Below are positions 45,453 to 54,442 of a stretch of DNA of 64,000 nt, piece after piece. The stretch comes from Mailhella massiliensis. Its GTDB lineage: Bacteria > Desulfobacterota > Desulfovibrionia > Desulfovibrionales > Desulfovibrionaceae. Numbering within the stretch: the stretch's first letter is position 1; each line of letters begins with the position of its first letter. Where the stretch lies: positions 459,833-523,832 of the forward strand of contig NZ_LT706952.1 of NCBI RefSeq assembly GCF_900155525.1, in the 5' to 3' direction. The notes under the pieces were generated by a model. It was not told where the DNA came from, searched no databases, and was given only the letters and a program-made list of their open reading frames with translations. The position numbers were made by a program, and so were the translations under genes.

Positions 45453-46425
45453 AATTTTTTATTTTTTCTTCCGGGAAGGCGGAATTTCGGGGGACGAAAA
45501 GGGCCGATTCAACCATGTGAAATATTTATCCAAATACAAAGAAACCATGCGGAGAAAAAATGTGTTTGCATCATATTTCATCAATAATTTCCCATAGATG
45601 AAAGCTATGCGATGCGTATATGCAACACAACGAGAAGATGTGACCATATTGCATCGCTCCGCTTTTCTTCCCAGTACCAGGCTTTTTGGAGGAAACGACG
45701 CAAGAATGCGTATCCATTTTGCAACACATTGTCATGACATTTTCCCTCATGTATGCTGAAGGCCGTCTCCGTCCTTAACGGAGCGCCCCGGCACTTGCAC
45801 GACAAGTCTGGAGGAAAACTCTCTTTATCAGCGTCAGAGAACGGCATCGCGTTGCTTTGAACAGGACTTCTGCCTTGCGGAAACGCAGGAGGATTTTCAT
45901 GCTTTTGTGAAACTCCGGGTCGGAATCGTGTCCATTTGAATAGAGGAATAAAGGAATATCCCGCCGCATGAAGCGCCATGCCCCTCTCCGTGCCTTCCCG
46001 AACGTGCCAGATGAAACTCCCCGGTGCAAAAAAGCGCAACGTTTCCTCCGCACGCTGGAGCATGACGGCTTACGATATCAAAACGCCTTCCTCCTCCGCC
46101 GGAAGGAGAAGGGCACCCTCTTTTCACGATGCGGCAGAACACGGCGGAACATCGTCCTTTCCCCGTTCTCTCCCTGCTCCATGCCCGGCCTTCACGCCGG
46201 CGAACGCGGCAACCTTTTTTCTTCACCCATGGCGTGCCTGCCGCCTCACGCCCCGAAACGTACTCTTTGCCTGCAGCATGATCATGACATGTCGTTTCTC
46301 ATCAAAAGCACCATGCCCGGCCATGAATCATGGCAACGTTCCCCGGCCGTCATGCTGCCTGCCGTCATGACAGTATCATGCCGTCTTCATCATTCACCCC
46401 TGCATTCAACAGGAAGGAGCGTGAC
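45453..46425. other. Long divergent intergenic region with repeated elements
   Basis: Nearly 1 kb between the SDR promoter and the activator gene, with no credible gene. TGCAACACA occurs at 45621-45629 and TTGCAACACA at 45719-45728. Each is preceded at 5-10 bases by ATGCGTAT, and a near-reverse version TGTGTTTGCA lies at 45561-45570. The spacing to the sigma-54 promoter suits upstream activator sites. The remainder up to 46425 is featureless to me. Confidence 0.45.
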
Positions 46426-47856
46426 ATGGCTGAGTTCAAATCTCTGCTCTATGATTATCTGGATCAGATCCTCGACCTTCTTGACGAGGGCATCTGCATT
46501 ACCGACGTTCGGGGCGTCATCATCTATCTCAACAGGCGTTACGAGGAAATCTCATCCATTTCCCGGGATGTCATGCTCGGAAAAAACGCTCAGGACTTCG
46601 TTCATCAGGGGGTTCTCAACATCATCGTCAATCCTGAAGTCATTCAGACGCAGGAAAAAGTGACCCGTGTCCAGAATACGGACACGGGAAGACGCCTGCT
46701 TCTTGAAGGACATCCCGTTTTCGACGAAACGGGCCGGGCCGTCATGTGCCTTACCTTCGTGCGTGATGAATCATGCATGGCGAATCTTCAGGCCACACTG
46801 CTCAGACAGAAGGAAATCATAGAGACCTTCTCCAAGCTCGATGTGGAAAAAGTCGGCGCAGACAATGAACCCATGGAAATCGTCCAGAGTACGGCCATGC
46901 GGAACATCTACAAAAAGATCTCGCGCATCGCGCTGTCGGACATCCCGGTACTCATTCTGGGAGAAACGGGAACGGGCAAGGACGTCGTTGCAAGGCACAT
47001 TCATCATCTGAGCAGCCGGCAAAGCGGCCCCTTCATCAAGGTGGACTGCGGAAGCATCACGCCTTCGCTCATTGAATCGGAGCTTTTCGGCTATGAGGGC
47101 GGCGCCTTTTCCGGCGCGCTGCACAGGGGCAAAATGGGGCTTATCGAAGCCGCCTCCCATGGTACGCTCTTTCTGGACGAAATAGGCGAACTTCCCCTGT
47201 CCATGCAGACAAAACTTCTGCGCGTGCTTCAGGACGGGGAAATTCTCCGCATAGGCTCCATCTCCCCCAAAAAGGTCGACGTGCGCATCGTGGCCGCGAC
47301 GAACAGAAATCTTGAGGAAGCCGTACAGAAGGGAGAATTCCGACGGGATCTGTACTATCGCCTGAAGTTCATCGCCATAGAACTGCCGCCTCTGAGGGAC
47401 AGAAAAAGCGAGATCATTCCCATGGCTCATGCCTTTTTGAACTACTACGGCAGAAAATACCGCCGCGAACTGAAATTCACACGAAATGCCGACAAGGCCC
47501 TGCTCTGTTACTCATGGCCGGGCAATGTCAGGGAACTTCGAAACATGATACACGGTCTGTCCGTCTGCACGGACGGCAGAACCATCGAGGCGGAAGATCT
47601 GCCCTTCGTCGCCAGTGCGGAGAAGGACAGGGAAAACGAACCCGGCAGAATACTGCTTTCCCGCACCTACAAGGAAGCCATGGAGGAATATGAAAAAAAA
47701 CTGCTCGATGATGTGCTGTGCGCCTTTTCTTCCGTAAGCGACGCCGCGCGCCATCTGGACATGGACAGAAGCACGCTGTTTCGGAAGATCAAGGCATGGA
47801 AAAAACGCGGCGTTCAGCTGGGGAAACGCCATGTAAAAATTCTGGACAAATCGTAG
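46426..47856 (+). CDS. Sigma-54-dependent transcriptional activator with PAS domain
   Basis: A 476-residue bacterial enhancer-binding protein. A PAS sensor covers about 8-125 (LDEGICITDVRGVIIYLNRR). The AAA+ domain has Walker A GETGTGKD near 180, GAFSGA at 226-231 in place of the usual GAFTGA, Walker B GTLFLDEIGE near 245 and SWPGNVRELRNM near 366. A Fis-type HTH closes it (SDAARHLDMDRSTLFRKIK near 439). AGGAAGGAGC precedes ATG 46426. It is divergent from the SDR-atoE operon, which has a sigma-54 promoter, so it is the probable activator, sensing a small acid or its metabolite. Confidence 0.93.
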   Translation: MAEFKSLLYDYLDQILDLLDEGICITDVRGVIIYLNRRYEEISSISRDVMLGKNAQDFVHQGVLNIIVNPEVIQTQEKVTRVQNTDTGRRLLLEGHPVFDETGRAVMCLTFVRDESCMANLQATLLRQKEIIETFSKLDVEKVGADNEPMEIVQSTAMRNIYKKISRIALSDIPVLILGETGTGKDVVARHIHHLSSRQSGPFIKVDCGSITPSLIESELFGYEGGAFSGALHRGKMGLIEAASHGTLFLDEIGELPLSMQTKLLRVLQDGEILRIGSISPKKVDVRIVAATNRNLEEAVQKGEFRRDLYYRLKFIAIELPPLRDRKSEIIPMAHAFLNYYGRKYRRELKFTRNADKALLCYSWPGNVRELRNMIHGLSVCTDGRTIEAEDLPFVASAEKDRENEPGRILLSRTYKEAMEEYEKKLLDDVLCAFSSVSDAARHLDMDRSTLFRKIKAWKKRGVQLGKRHVKILDKS

Positions 47857-48253
47857 CTCCGAAAAAGCTCTCCTCCGGCATAATCTGCCGCCTTTCTCCG
47901 CTCCCTCATGCCGGCATGAGGGGGCCTTTCTCTTCTGCGTTCTCCCCATGGGAAAGCTCTTCGCAGATTTTCCATGATGCCGCGCTGTTGCCGAAGCAGG
48001 CTTCCCCTCTCCAGTCAGGGCTTCTCCCGTACTGGATGACGCAGCATGAACGGAACATACTCATGCCGCCGGACTGCCGACGCAAAAAACACCTTCTCCA
48101 TGAGTCCGAAAACCTCCGTCTCATCGAAAAGGTGCTCTTCGCGGCAACGGGCATATGCCCCTGTGAACATGCACCGTATTGCCGCCGGCAGCATGTTCGC
48201 CTGAGAGTATCCGTTTCCCGGCCCTTGCCTGCGGCTCGGGCCGGGGACGGACA
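47857..48253. other. Convergent intergenic region with palindromic terminator
   Basis: About 400 bases between two convergent genes. A perfect 20-bp palindrome CCCTCATGCCGGCATGAGGG at 47903-47922 forms an 8-bp stem with a 4-base loop and is followed by pyrimidines (CCTTTCTCTT); it probably ends the activator gene. A further inverted repeat GAACATGC / GCATGTTC lies near 48165-48200. No gene is supported here. Confidence 0.5.
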
Positions 48254-49555
48254 TCAGTGCATCATGGAAGGAAGCCACAGAGAAAGAATGGGGAAGGCCA
48301 TGAGGATGGCCACATGCAGAAAGTCTGCGACGATGAACGGGGCCACACCTCTGAACACCGAGGCCATGGGTACGTTGGCCACACCCTTGATCACAAAGAG
48401 ATTCAGCCCGACGGGGGGAGAAATAAGCCCGATTTCCGTCACTCGGACCACAAGGATGCCGAACCAGATGGGATCAATGCCGTACTGCTGAATCAACGGG
48501 AAAAAGATCGGCATGGTCAGAAGAACGATGGCCATGGAATCCATGAAGCAGCCCAGCAGGATCATGACGAGAAGCACGCCGACCACCACAAGCATGGGGC
48601 TGTCCACCATGCCCGAAATGATGGTGGAAAGTTCCATGGGAATACGGCTGACGGTAAGGAAGTAGCCGAAGACCATGGCGCCCAGAACCACGAGATAGCA
48701 CATGCCCGACGTGGCTATGGAAGACTTCAGACACTCGGTGACAAAAGCGCAACGCTGCCCCTTCTTCTTGAGAAGGCCCAGCACCAGAGCGCCGAAGGCT
48801 CCGATACCCGCCGCTTCGTTGGGAGAGAATGCACCGATATACAGCCCGCCGATGACCAGCACGAAAAGCAGTATGATGGGCCATACCTTGCCGAGAGCCG
48901 TCACTTTTTCCTTCATGGTGCAGGCTTCGCCCGCAGGACCGTCCTGAGGACGCAGGCGTACCCACACCCGTATGACAAGACCATACAGCAGTATCTGAAT
49001 GAGTCCTGGTATGACACCCGCCATAAACATCTTGCTGATGGATTCCCCGGTGATGATCCCGTAAAGGATCATGATGGTACTCGGGGGAATGAGAATGCCG
49101 AGCGTACCGCCTGCGGCGATGCACCCCGTAGCCAGCGCGTTGGAGTATTTGAACTTGCGCATTTCGGGAAGCGCGACGACACCCATGGTCACGGCGCAGG
49201 CGACACTGGAACCGGAAATGGCGGCAAAACCGCCGCAGGCCGCGATGGTGGCGAGCGCAAGCCCGCCCTTGAGCCGCCCGATCCAGGTATTCACGGCCGC
49301 GAAAAGCTCGTCACTGATACCCGACTTGAAGGCAAAGTTGCCCATGAGCACGAAAAGGATGACCACGGCATAGGTAGGATTCACGAAAGTTTCATAGGGC
49401 ACGCCCCGCAGAATACCGAGTGCCGGTTCCAGTCCGGCTATGGCGGCGAATCCGGCGCTTCCCACGGCAAGCATGGCCATACCGATGGGCACGCGGAGAA
49501 AAATGATGACGATAAGGGCGACAATACCGAGACAACCGGCCAAGACAGGACTCAT
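48254..49555 (-). CDS. dctM: TRAP transporter large permease subunit DctM
   Basis: A 433-residue, roughly 12-helix membrane protein. Motifs: IFLRVPIGMAMLAVGSAGF near 16, GGFAAISGSSVACAVTMGVV near 100 and GCIAAGGTLGILIPPSTIMI near 135, then EIGLISPPVGLNLFV near 375. ATG 49555 is preferred because GGGGA lies six bases before it. ATG 49567 (four residues longer, overlapping dctQ) is an alternative. It forms the sodium-coupled carrier with DctQ and is fed by DctP. Last gene of a five-gene minus-strand operon. Confidence 0.93.
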   Translation of the reverse strand: MSPVLAGCLGIVALIVIIFLRVPIGMAMLAVGSAGFAAIAGLEPALGILRGVPYETFVNPTYAVVILFVLMGNFAFKSGISDELFAAVNTWIGRLKGGLALATIAACGGFAAISGSSVACAVTMGVVALPEMRKFKYSNALATGCIAAGGTLGILIPPSTIMILYGIITGESISKMFMAGVIPGLIQILLYGLVIRVWVRLRPQDGPAGEACTMKEKVTALGKVWPIILLFVLVIGGLYIGAFSPNEAAGIGAFGALVLGLLKKKGQRCAFVTECLKSSIATSGMCYLVVLGAMVFGYFLTVSRIPMELSTIISGMVDSPMLVVVGVLLVMILLGCFMDSMAIVLLTMPIFFPLIQQYGIDPIWFGILVVRVTEIGLISPPVGLNLFVIKGVANVPMASVFRGVAPFIVADFLHVAILMAFPILSLWLPSMMH

Positions 49556-49556
49556 A

Positions 49557-50024
49557 TCATTCCCCATCCTTTATCATATGTCGAAACGAGATCGGAATGA
49601 GAAGCAGAAATGAAATAAGAAAAACACAGGCGACGGGCCACATGGGAATTCCGAGCATGGGGCTTGTCACCCCCATCTCCTTCACTTCCAGAATCTGATA
49701 CCAGGACTGCCATGTCAGAAGCACGGCAAAGACCAGAACGATGATGTTGGACAGAATGCGGGAAAAAGCCTGGCCCGCCGACGGAAGCCGGTCGTAAATG
49801 ATGTCCACACTGACATGTTCATTTTTAAAGGCACAGTACAGGCACGCCACGGGCGCGATGATGCCCATGCCTATTTCGGAAAGCTCATAGGAGGCGGCAA
49901 TGGGCGAGTCGAAGAAGAAGCGGAGGGACACATCCAGTGCGGTAAGCAGAACCTGCATGAGCAGCACCGCTCCGCCGAAAGCCGTCAGCACCGCCACCAG
50001 ACAGTCTAGGGCCTTTCTCATCAT
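49557..50024 (-). CDS. dctQ: TRAP transporter small permease subunit DctQ
   Basis: A 155-residue, four-helix membrane protein with the family pattern FFFDSPIAASYELSEIGMGI near 36 and ILSNIIVLVFAVLLTWQSWY near 90. Its stop is one base away from the dctM start, so translation is coupled. A perfect 11-bp hairpin separates it from dctP upstream. Confidence 0.9.
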   Translation of the reverse strand: MMRKALDCLVAVLTAFGGAVLLMQVLLTALDVSLRFFFDSPIAASYELSEIGMGIIAPVACLYCAFKNEHVSVDIIYDRLPSAGQAFSRILSNIIVLVFAVLLTWQSWYQILEVKEMGVTSPMLGIPMWPVACVFLISFLLLIPISFRHMIKDGE

Positions 50025-50036
50025 ACATGCTCCGAA

Positions 50037-50063
50037 GGCCGCCGCTTCAGGAAAGCGGCGGCC
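50037..50063 (-). promoter_or_regulatory. Intercistronic stem-loop after dctP
   Basis: On the minus strand, perfect 11-bp stem GGCCGCCGCTT / AAGCGGCGGCC with a 5-base loop between dctP and dctQ. No T tract. Same layout as the hairpins after ugpB and after the amino-acid binding-protein gene. Confidence 0.72.
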
Positions 50064-50071
50064 GGTTGAAA

Positions 50072-51082
50072 TTACTTCAGCATCATTTCAAGAATGGCGG
50101 GAGCGTTCTTCTTGCCCTTCTTTTCCATATCCTTCAGCCATTCCTCCCAGAGAGGACGTCCCGTCCTTTCGGACCAGCGCAGCCGTTCCTCATCGGAAAG
50201 GACAATGAGTTCCTTCATGTGAGGCAGACACTTGTCCTTGAGCTGCAGGGTATCGTAGGAGAAGTGTTCGGCCATGAACATGCTCCCGGCAAGGCCGGAA
50301 TGCTTGTCGATGGCGGCCTTTGCCGCATCGGGCAGGCGTTCGTAGGAGGACTTGTTCATGGCAATGCAGAACACGGGAGCGCCGATGGGAATATTGGCCG
50401 TCGCGTATCCCGCCACATCATAGAAGCGGAAACCTTCCTGCACTTCCCAGTCACCGAGAAGACCGTCGATGATCCCCTTCTGCAGGCTGGTGTAGACGTC
50501 GGGCATGGCCATGACCACGGGAATGCCGCCCAGAGCCTTGACCCACGGCACATAGGGAACCGTGCAGCGTATCTTCATGCCCTTGATGTCTTCCAGCGTA
50601 CGCACGGGCTTCTTTGAAATCAGAAGATTGGCGCTTTTCTCCAGCATCCACAGAGCGATGATTCTGTTGGCGGCAAAGGGCTTGCGCACGGAATCAAAGC
50701 TGTCGTACACCTTCCACAGAAGCGGCGTGCCGTCCATGGCGCCACGGTATCCCGTAAGGTCCAGTCCCGTGATCTCCAGCTCAGGGTTCATGCCGGCATA
50801 CATGCCCATGGTGATCCAGCCCATATCCGCGATGCCGTTGCGTATGGCATTCCACACCTGCGGCCCCTTGGCCAGAGTCTGATTGGCGTAGAGATCTATT
50901 TTCAGCGTTCCCTGAGAGTCCTCTTCGATCTGCTTTATCCACGGTTTGACGGCATTTTCCGTGGTAAAGGCGTTTTCCGCGTTCTGCGTGGCGAACTTCA
51001 GCGTGACGGGCTCCGCCGACGCAGCGCCGGCCCACAGCAGAGACAACATCAGCGACAAGGCGGCCTTCTTCACAAATCGCAT
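50072..51082 (-). CDS. dctP: TRAP transporter substrate-binding protein DctP
   Basis: A 336-residue periplasmic receptor with a signal peptide (MRFVKKAALSLMLSLLWAGA, cleaved near ASAEP). DctP-family stretches are TENAVKPWIKQIEEDSQGTL near 40 and LANQTL-like YANQTLAKGPQVWNAIRNGI near 64. LEDIKGMKIRCTVPYVPWVK near 162 contains the Arg that normally binds a carboxylate. The substrate is probably a carboxylic acid that the flavoprotein encoded upstream can reduce or oxidise. GGGAGG precedes ATG. Confidence 0.92.
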   Translation of the reverse strand: MRFVKKAALSLMLSLLWAGAASAEPVTLKFATQNAENAFTTENAVKPWIKQIEEDSQGTLKIDLYANQTLAKGPQVWNAIRNGIADMGWITMGMYAGMNPELEITGLDLTGYRGAMDGTPLLWKVYDSFDSVRKPFAANRIIALWMLEKSANLLISKKPVRTLEDIKGMKIRCTVPYVPWVKALGGIPVVMAMPDVYTSLQKGIIDGLLGDWEVQEGFRFYDVAGYATANIPIGAPVFCIAMNKSSYERLPDAAKAAIDKHSGLAGSMFMAEHFSYDTLQLKDKCLPHMKELIVLSDEERLRWSERTGRPLWEEWLKDMEKKGKKNAPAILEMMLK

Positions 51083-51105
51083 AACAACCTCCCGTTGTTC
51101 AAAAG

Positions 51106-52818
51106 TTACAGACTCTTCGGCTGATCAGGGTAATCAAAGTCATCCATGTAATACCGGTACGGTCTTACAGGATAACCCTCGGAACCGATGGGAACGGCCA
51201 CATAAGAAAGATGCATGCCGCCTTCTCCCCGGCGTACGCGTATCCATTCCGGACTTCCTCCGCGAAGGGGATAATCCTCCCGGAAGTGCCCGCAGCGCGA
51301 TTCCTTGCGGGCCAGCGAGGCGCGCAGGTACATTTCCGCCACAAGAGTCATACCCCGGGCTTCCATAAGTTTCATCAGATAGTGCGGATCCTGCGCCGCC
51401 ATCTCGGGGACATATTCGTCCCGTATCTTTTCGAGCGTATGCAGAGCTCTGTTGAGACCATGCCCCGTCTTGAGTACGGAAACTTCCTCGGGCACCATCA
51501 GTTCCTGAATGGAGCGCACCACGTCCTTGGGCAGAATGCCGGACTTGCCGAGCTTCGAAGTCACCGGTCTGATTTCCTCCAGCGCATCGTCGACGGAAAA
51601 ATCTCCGGACTCCGTATCCATTGCCTCACGGGCGGCAGCCTCTCCGGCGAAGCAGCCCGTCGTGCTCGTCATGCAGGTATCCCAGCCGCCCATGTACACG
51701 CCCGTATGCAGGCTGCTCGCGCGGCCGGCGGCGTACAGACCGGGAACACCGGTATTGCCGTCGAGACTCGTCTTCATGCCGCCGAACACATAGTGGAACT
51801 GCGGCATCCATTCCGTCTTCTGATGGAAGAAGTCTATGCCGAGAGCCTTCAGCTTGTCGGAGTTGAGGAGCATCCAGCCTCCGGTAGGCGTCATGACTCT
51901 CACGCCCTCTTCCGTCATGGTGCTCGTATCGAAGCTGGTGGGGCCGTTTCCGGCTCGGGTTTCCAGTACCATGCCGCGGATATTGTAATGCGGATCGGCC
52001 TTGGCTCCCCGAAGGGGCGAATACTTTTTCATGAAGTCCTCGCCCTTGTTGTTCACAAAACGCGCACCGTGCGGCAGCATACCGGTCTGCCCTTCCCAGG
52101 CGAAGGCTACGGGACAGGTCCAGTTCTGGAGAAATTCCATGTTCTGGAATTCGGCTCCGGCTTCATAGCCCAGCAGCGCGCCTTCCCCGCAGGAAGTATT
52201 GCTGAGGTAGGACATCTTGAATCCGCCGGTGTTGGTGCACAGAACCACCGCGCCGGCCTTGATCACGCAGGGCAGCCCGCTGCGGGTATGGAAGCCAGCC
52301 GCGCCTACCACGCGACCGTCGCGCTTGATGAGCTTTACAAGCTGGATATTGGACATGCGGCGCACGCCGCGGGCGCTGAGCTGATCGTACAGCGTATTGC
52401 AGGTATGCGGTCCGCCCTTGCCGTAAGGATGATAAAGGTAATAGCGCATGTATTTGAGACCGCGCTGCACCACAAAACGGAGCTTTCCGTTTTCATCCCT
52501 GGCGAAGATATGCCCCCAGCGTTCCAGATCGCAGAAACGCTCATAGGAGTGTTCCAGTATTTTGCGGACAAGAGGCTGATCGCACAGGCCGTCGTAGTAA
52601 TACACCATTTCGTCCAGCAGATCTTCCACATGAAATTCCGGCTGCATGACGATCATGTCGCCGCCGCTCATCATGCCGAGTCCCCGCCAGTCGCGCGCAG
52701 CCTTGTCGACGATGAGCACATCCCTGGCCGTCGCCGCAGCCGTAAGGGCCGCCCAAGATCCGGAAAAACCGCCGCCGACGACCAGAACATCCGTCTTGTA
52801 GACAATGGGAGAAGACAT
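51106..52818 (-). CDS. FAD-binding fumarate reductase/succinate dehydrogenase-like flavoprotein
   Basis: A 570-residue flavoprotein without a signal peptide. The FAD-binding fold is VLVVGGGFSGSWAALTAAA at 11-29, and GMMSGGDMIV follows. The substrate/FAD-closing segment HYVFGGMKTSLDGNTGVPGL near 339 leads into YAAGRAS. A C-terminal helical domain is like SdhA/AprA proteins (MYLRASLARKESRCGHFRED). It differs from housekeeping SdhA/FrdA and is not next to membrane subunits. Electrons probably come from the FeS/FAD protein encoded one base upstream. Candidate substrate: an unsaturated or 2-enoate carboxylate imported by the linked TRAP system. Confidence 0.88.
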   Translation of the reverse strand: MSSPIVYKTDVLVVGGGFSGSWAALTAAATARDVLIVDKAARDWRGLGMMSGGDMIVMQPEFHVEDLLDEMVYYYDGLCDQPLVRKILEHSYERFCDLERWGHIFARDENGKLRFVVQRGLKYMRYYLYHPYGKGGPHTCNTLYDQLSARGVRRMSNIQLVKLIKRDGRVVGAAGFHTRSGLPCVIKAGAVVLCTNTGGFKMSYLSNTSCGEGALLGYEAGAEFQNMEFLQNWTCPVAFAWEGQTGMLPHGARFVNNKGEDFMKKYSPLRGAKADPHYNIRGMVLETRAGNGPTSFDTSTMTEEGVRVMTPTGGWMLLNSDKLKALGIDFFHQKTEWMPQFHYVFGGMKTSLDGNTGVPGLYAAGRASSLHTGVYMGGWDTCMTSTTGCFAGEAAAREAMDTESGDFSVDDALEEIRPVTSKLGKSGILPKDVVRSIQELMVPEEVSVLKTGHGLNRALHTLEKIRDEYVPEMAAQDPHYLMKLMEARGMTLVAEMYLRASLARKESRCGHFREDYPLRGGSPEWIRVRRGEGGMHLSYVAVPIGSEGYPVRPYRYYMDDFDYPDQPKSL

Positions 52819-52819
52819 A

Positions 52820-54442
52820 TTAAAACCCTCCGAAATTGCGTTCCAGCGTAAACGGCAGCCTTTCCTTGAAAGGATGCACGTCTATGGCATGGGAAGGACA
52901 GCGAAGTTCGCAGAAGAAGCACGTCATACAGTCGTCGCGGTAACGGATCTCGGCCCTGGCTCCGCAGGTCAGACAACGCAGGGATTCATGAAGCGCATCC
53001 ACGTCGTCGAAGCCGAGGCGCTTTTCTTCAAAGCCTTCCGTCTCCACTTCCCTGCGTTCCACACGGGGAGAGAGCATGACGCCTTCACCGGGCAGATTCT
53101 CGGCCACAGGGCGCTTTTCTCCGCGGTCGCTGTGCAGGTGTCCGCCGGTCATGAGCCTGTCGATGGAAACGGCCGCCTCCCTGCCTCCGGTGATGGCACT
53201 GATCACCGTGGAAGGTCCGGTCACGGCATCGCCTGCAGCAAAGATTTTCCAGAACGATGTACCGAAGGTTTCCGGGTCCGCCTTGATGCGCCCGCGCTCC
53301 ATCTCCACAACCCCCTTGAAAGGTTCAAGGTCGCTGCTCTGGCCGATGGCGAAAATGACGGTGGAAGCCTCGCAAACATGTTTCTGCGCATCGTCGAACA
53401 CGGGGGCGAAGCGATGCTCCTCGTCGAATACCGAAAGGCAGCGGCGCAAGACGATGCGTTCGGTTCTGCCTTCCCCCTCCACTGCCACGGGGCCCCAGCC
53501 GTGATGCATGATCACGCCTGCATGAAGAGCGTCGTCGACATCGTGCTTGAAGGCCGGCATCTGCTGCTCGCTTTCAAGGCAGAACAGTTCCACCTTCTCC
53601 GCGCCGAGCTTGCGTGCGGTAATGGCAGCATCCATGGCCACGGCGCCGCCGCCGATCACGACCACAGTACCGGAAAGACGGCTCTGCCGACTCCTGCGGA
53701 CATCGGAAAGAAACTCCACGCCGAACAGCACGCCGGGAAGCTCTTCCCCGGGCACGCCCGCTTTGCGGCTCTTCGTGGCTCCCGGAGCAAGGAACACGGC
53801 CTTGTAACCGAGATCATACAGATCCTGTACCGTTACATCGCATCCTTCGCCCACACGACAGCCGCACTGAAACTCCACTCCCAGCGCACGGAGCTGCCCG
53901 ATCTGCGCATCGAGCACCTCTTCCGGCAGTCTGTAGGCGGGAATACCGTACCGGAGCATCCCGCCCGGTTCGGGCATGGTCTCGAACACCCGTACCGGAT
54001 ACCCGGCCCGTGCCAGATACCATGCACAGGAAAGCCCGGCAGGACCGGAACCTACCACCGCGATGCGATGTACATGGCGGACGGCAGAGACTACGGGCGC
54101 ATCATGCAGCGTGCGGTCTCCCAGATACTGTTCAATCGCATTGATGTTCACCGCTCCGTCGACTCTGCTGCGGCTGCATTCCCCCTCGCACAGATGGGGG
54201 CATACTCGTCCGGTAACGGCCGGAAAAGGATTATACTTCTTCAACCGTTCCGCTGCTTCGTCGATTTTTCCCATCTGGAGCAGCGCGTTGTAGCCACGGA
54301 TGTCGGTTCCCGCAGGGCACTTGGCCATGCAGGGAGACAGAACCGGCTGATCGGTATCCAGGCGAAACACGTCAAGCCCGCAGGTTTTGAAACATGTGCC
54401 GCATCCCGTACATTTTTCAATGTCAAGAGAATTTATCATCAT
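52820..54442 (-). CDS. FeS- and FAD-containing NAD(P)H oxidoreductase (glutamate synthase small-subunit-like)
   Basis: A 540-residue protein. A ferredoxin-like cluster site C11-X2-C14-X2-C17-X3-C21 begins it. A second Cys-rich domain as in GltD follows (GRVCPHLCEGECSRSRVDGA near 79). The FAD fold is VVGSGPAGLSCAWYLARAGY near 129 and the NAD(P) fold VVIGGGAVAMDAAITARKLG near 265. FAAGDAVTGPSTVISAITGG lies near 412. The C-terminus has a further cluster site (CMTCFFCELRCPSHAID). It is first in the operon and one base from the flavoprotein gene, so the two probably form a soluble NAD(P)H-driven reductase. Confidence 0.9.
   Translation of the reverse strand: MMINSLDIEKCTGCGTCFKTCGLDVFRLDTDQPVLSPCMAKCPAGTDIRGYNALLQMGKIDEAAERLKKYNPFPAVTGRVCPHLCEGECSRSRVDGAVNINAIEQYLGDRTLHDAPVVSAVRHVHRIAVVGSGPAGLSCAWYLARAGYPVRVFETMPEPGGMLRYGIPAYRLPEEVLDAQIGQLRALGVEFQCGCRVGEGCDVTVQDLYDLGYKAVFLAPGATKSRKAGVPGEELPGVLFGVEFLSDVRRSRQSRLSGTVVVIGGGAVAMDAAITARKLGAEKVELFCLESEQQMPAFKHDVDDALHAGVIMHHGWGPVAVEGEGRTERIVLRRCLSVFDEEHRFAPVFDDAQKHVCEASTVIFAIGQSSDLEPFKGVVEMERGRIKADPETFGTSFWKIFAAGDAVTGPSTVISAITGGREAAVSIDRLMTGGHLHSDRGEKRPVAENLPGEGVMLSPRVERREVETEGFEEKRLGFDDVDALHESLRCLTCGARAEIRYRDDCMTCFFCELRCPSHAIDVHPFKERLPFTLERNFGGF

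Noticed and set aside
45968..46663. A plus-strand 231-codon frame overlapping the start of the sigma-54 activator.
   Set aside because: The activator frame has the ribosome site, the PAS domain and the AAA+ domain; the other frame has no recognisable content.
47906..48278. Two minus-strand frames of 82-87 codons downstream of dctM.
   Set aside because: No ribosome sites and no family. The region is better explained as a convergent intergenic spacer with a palindromic terminator.
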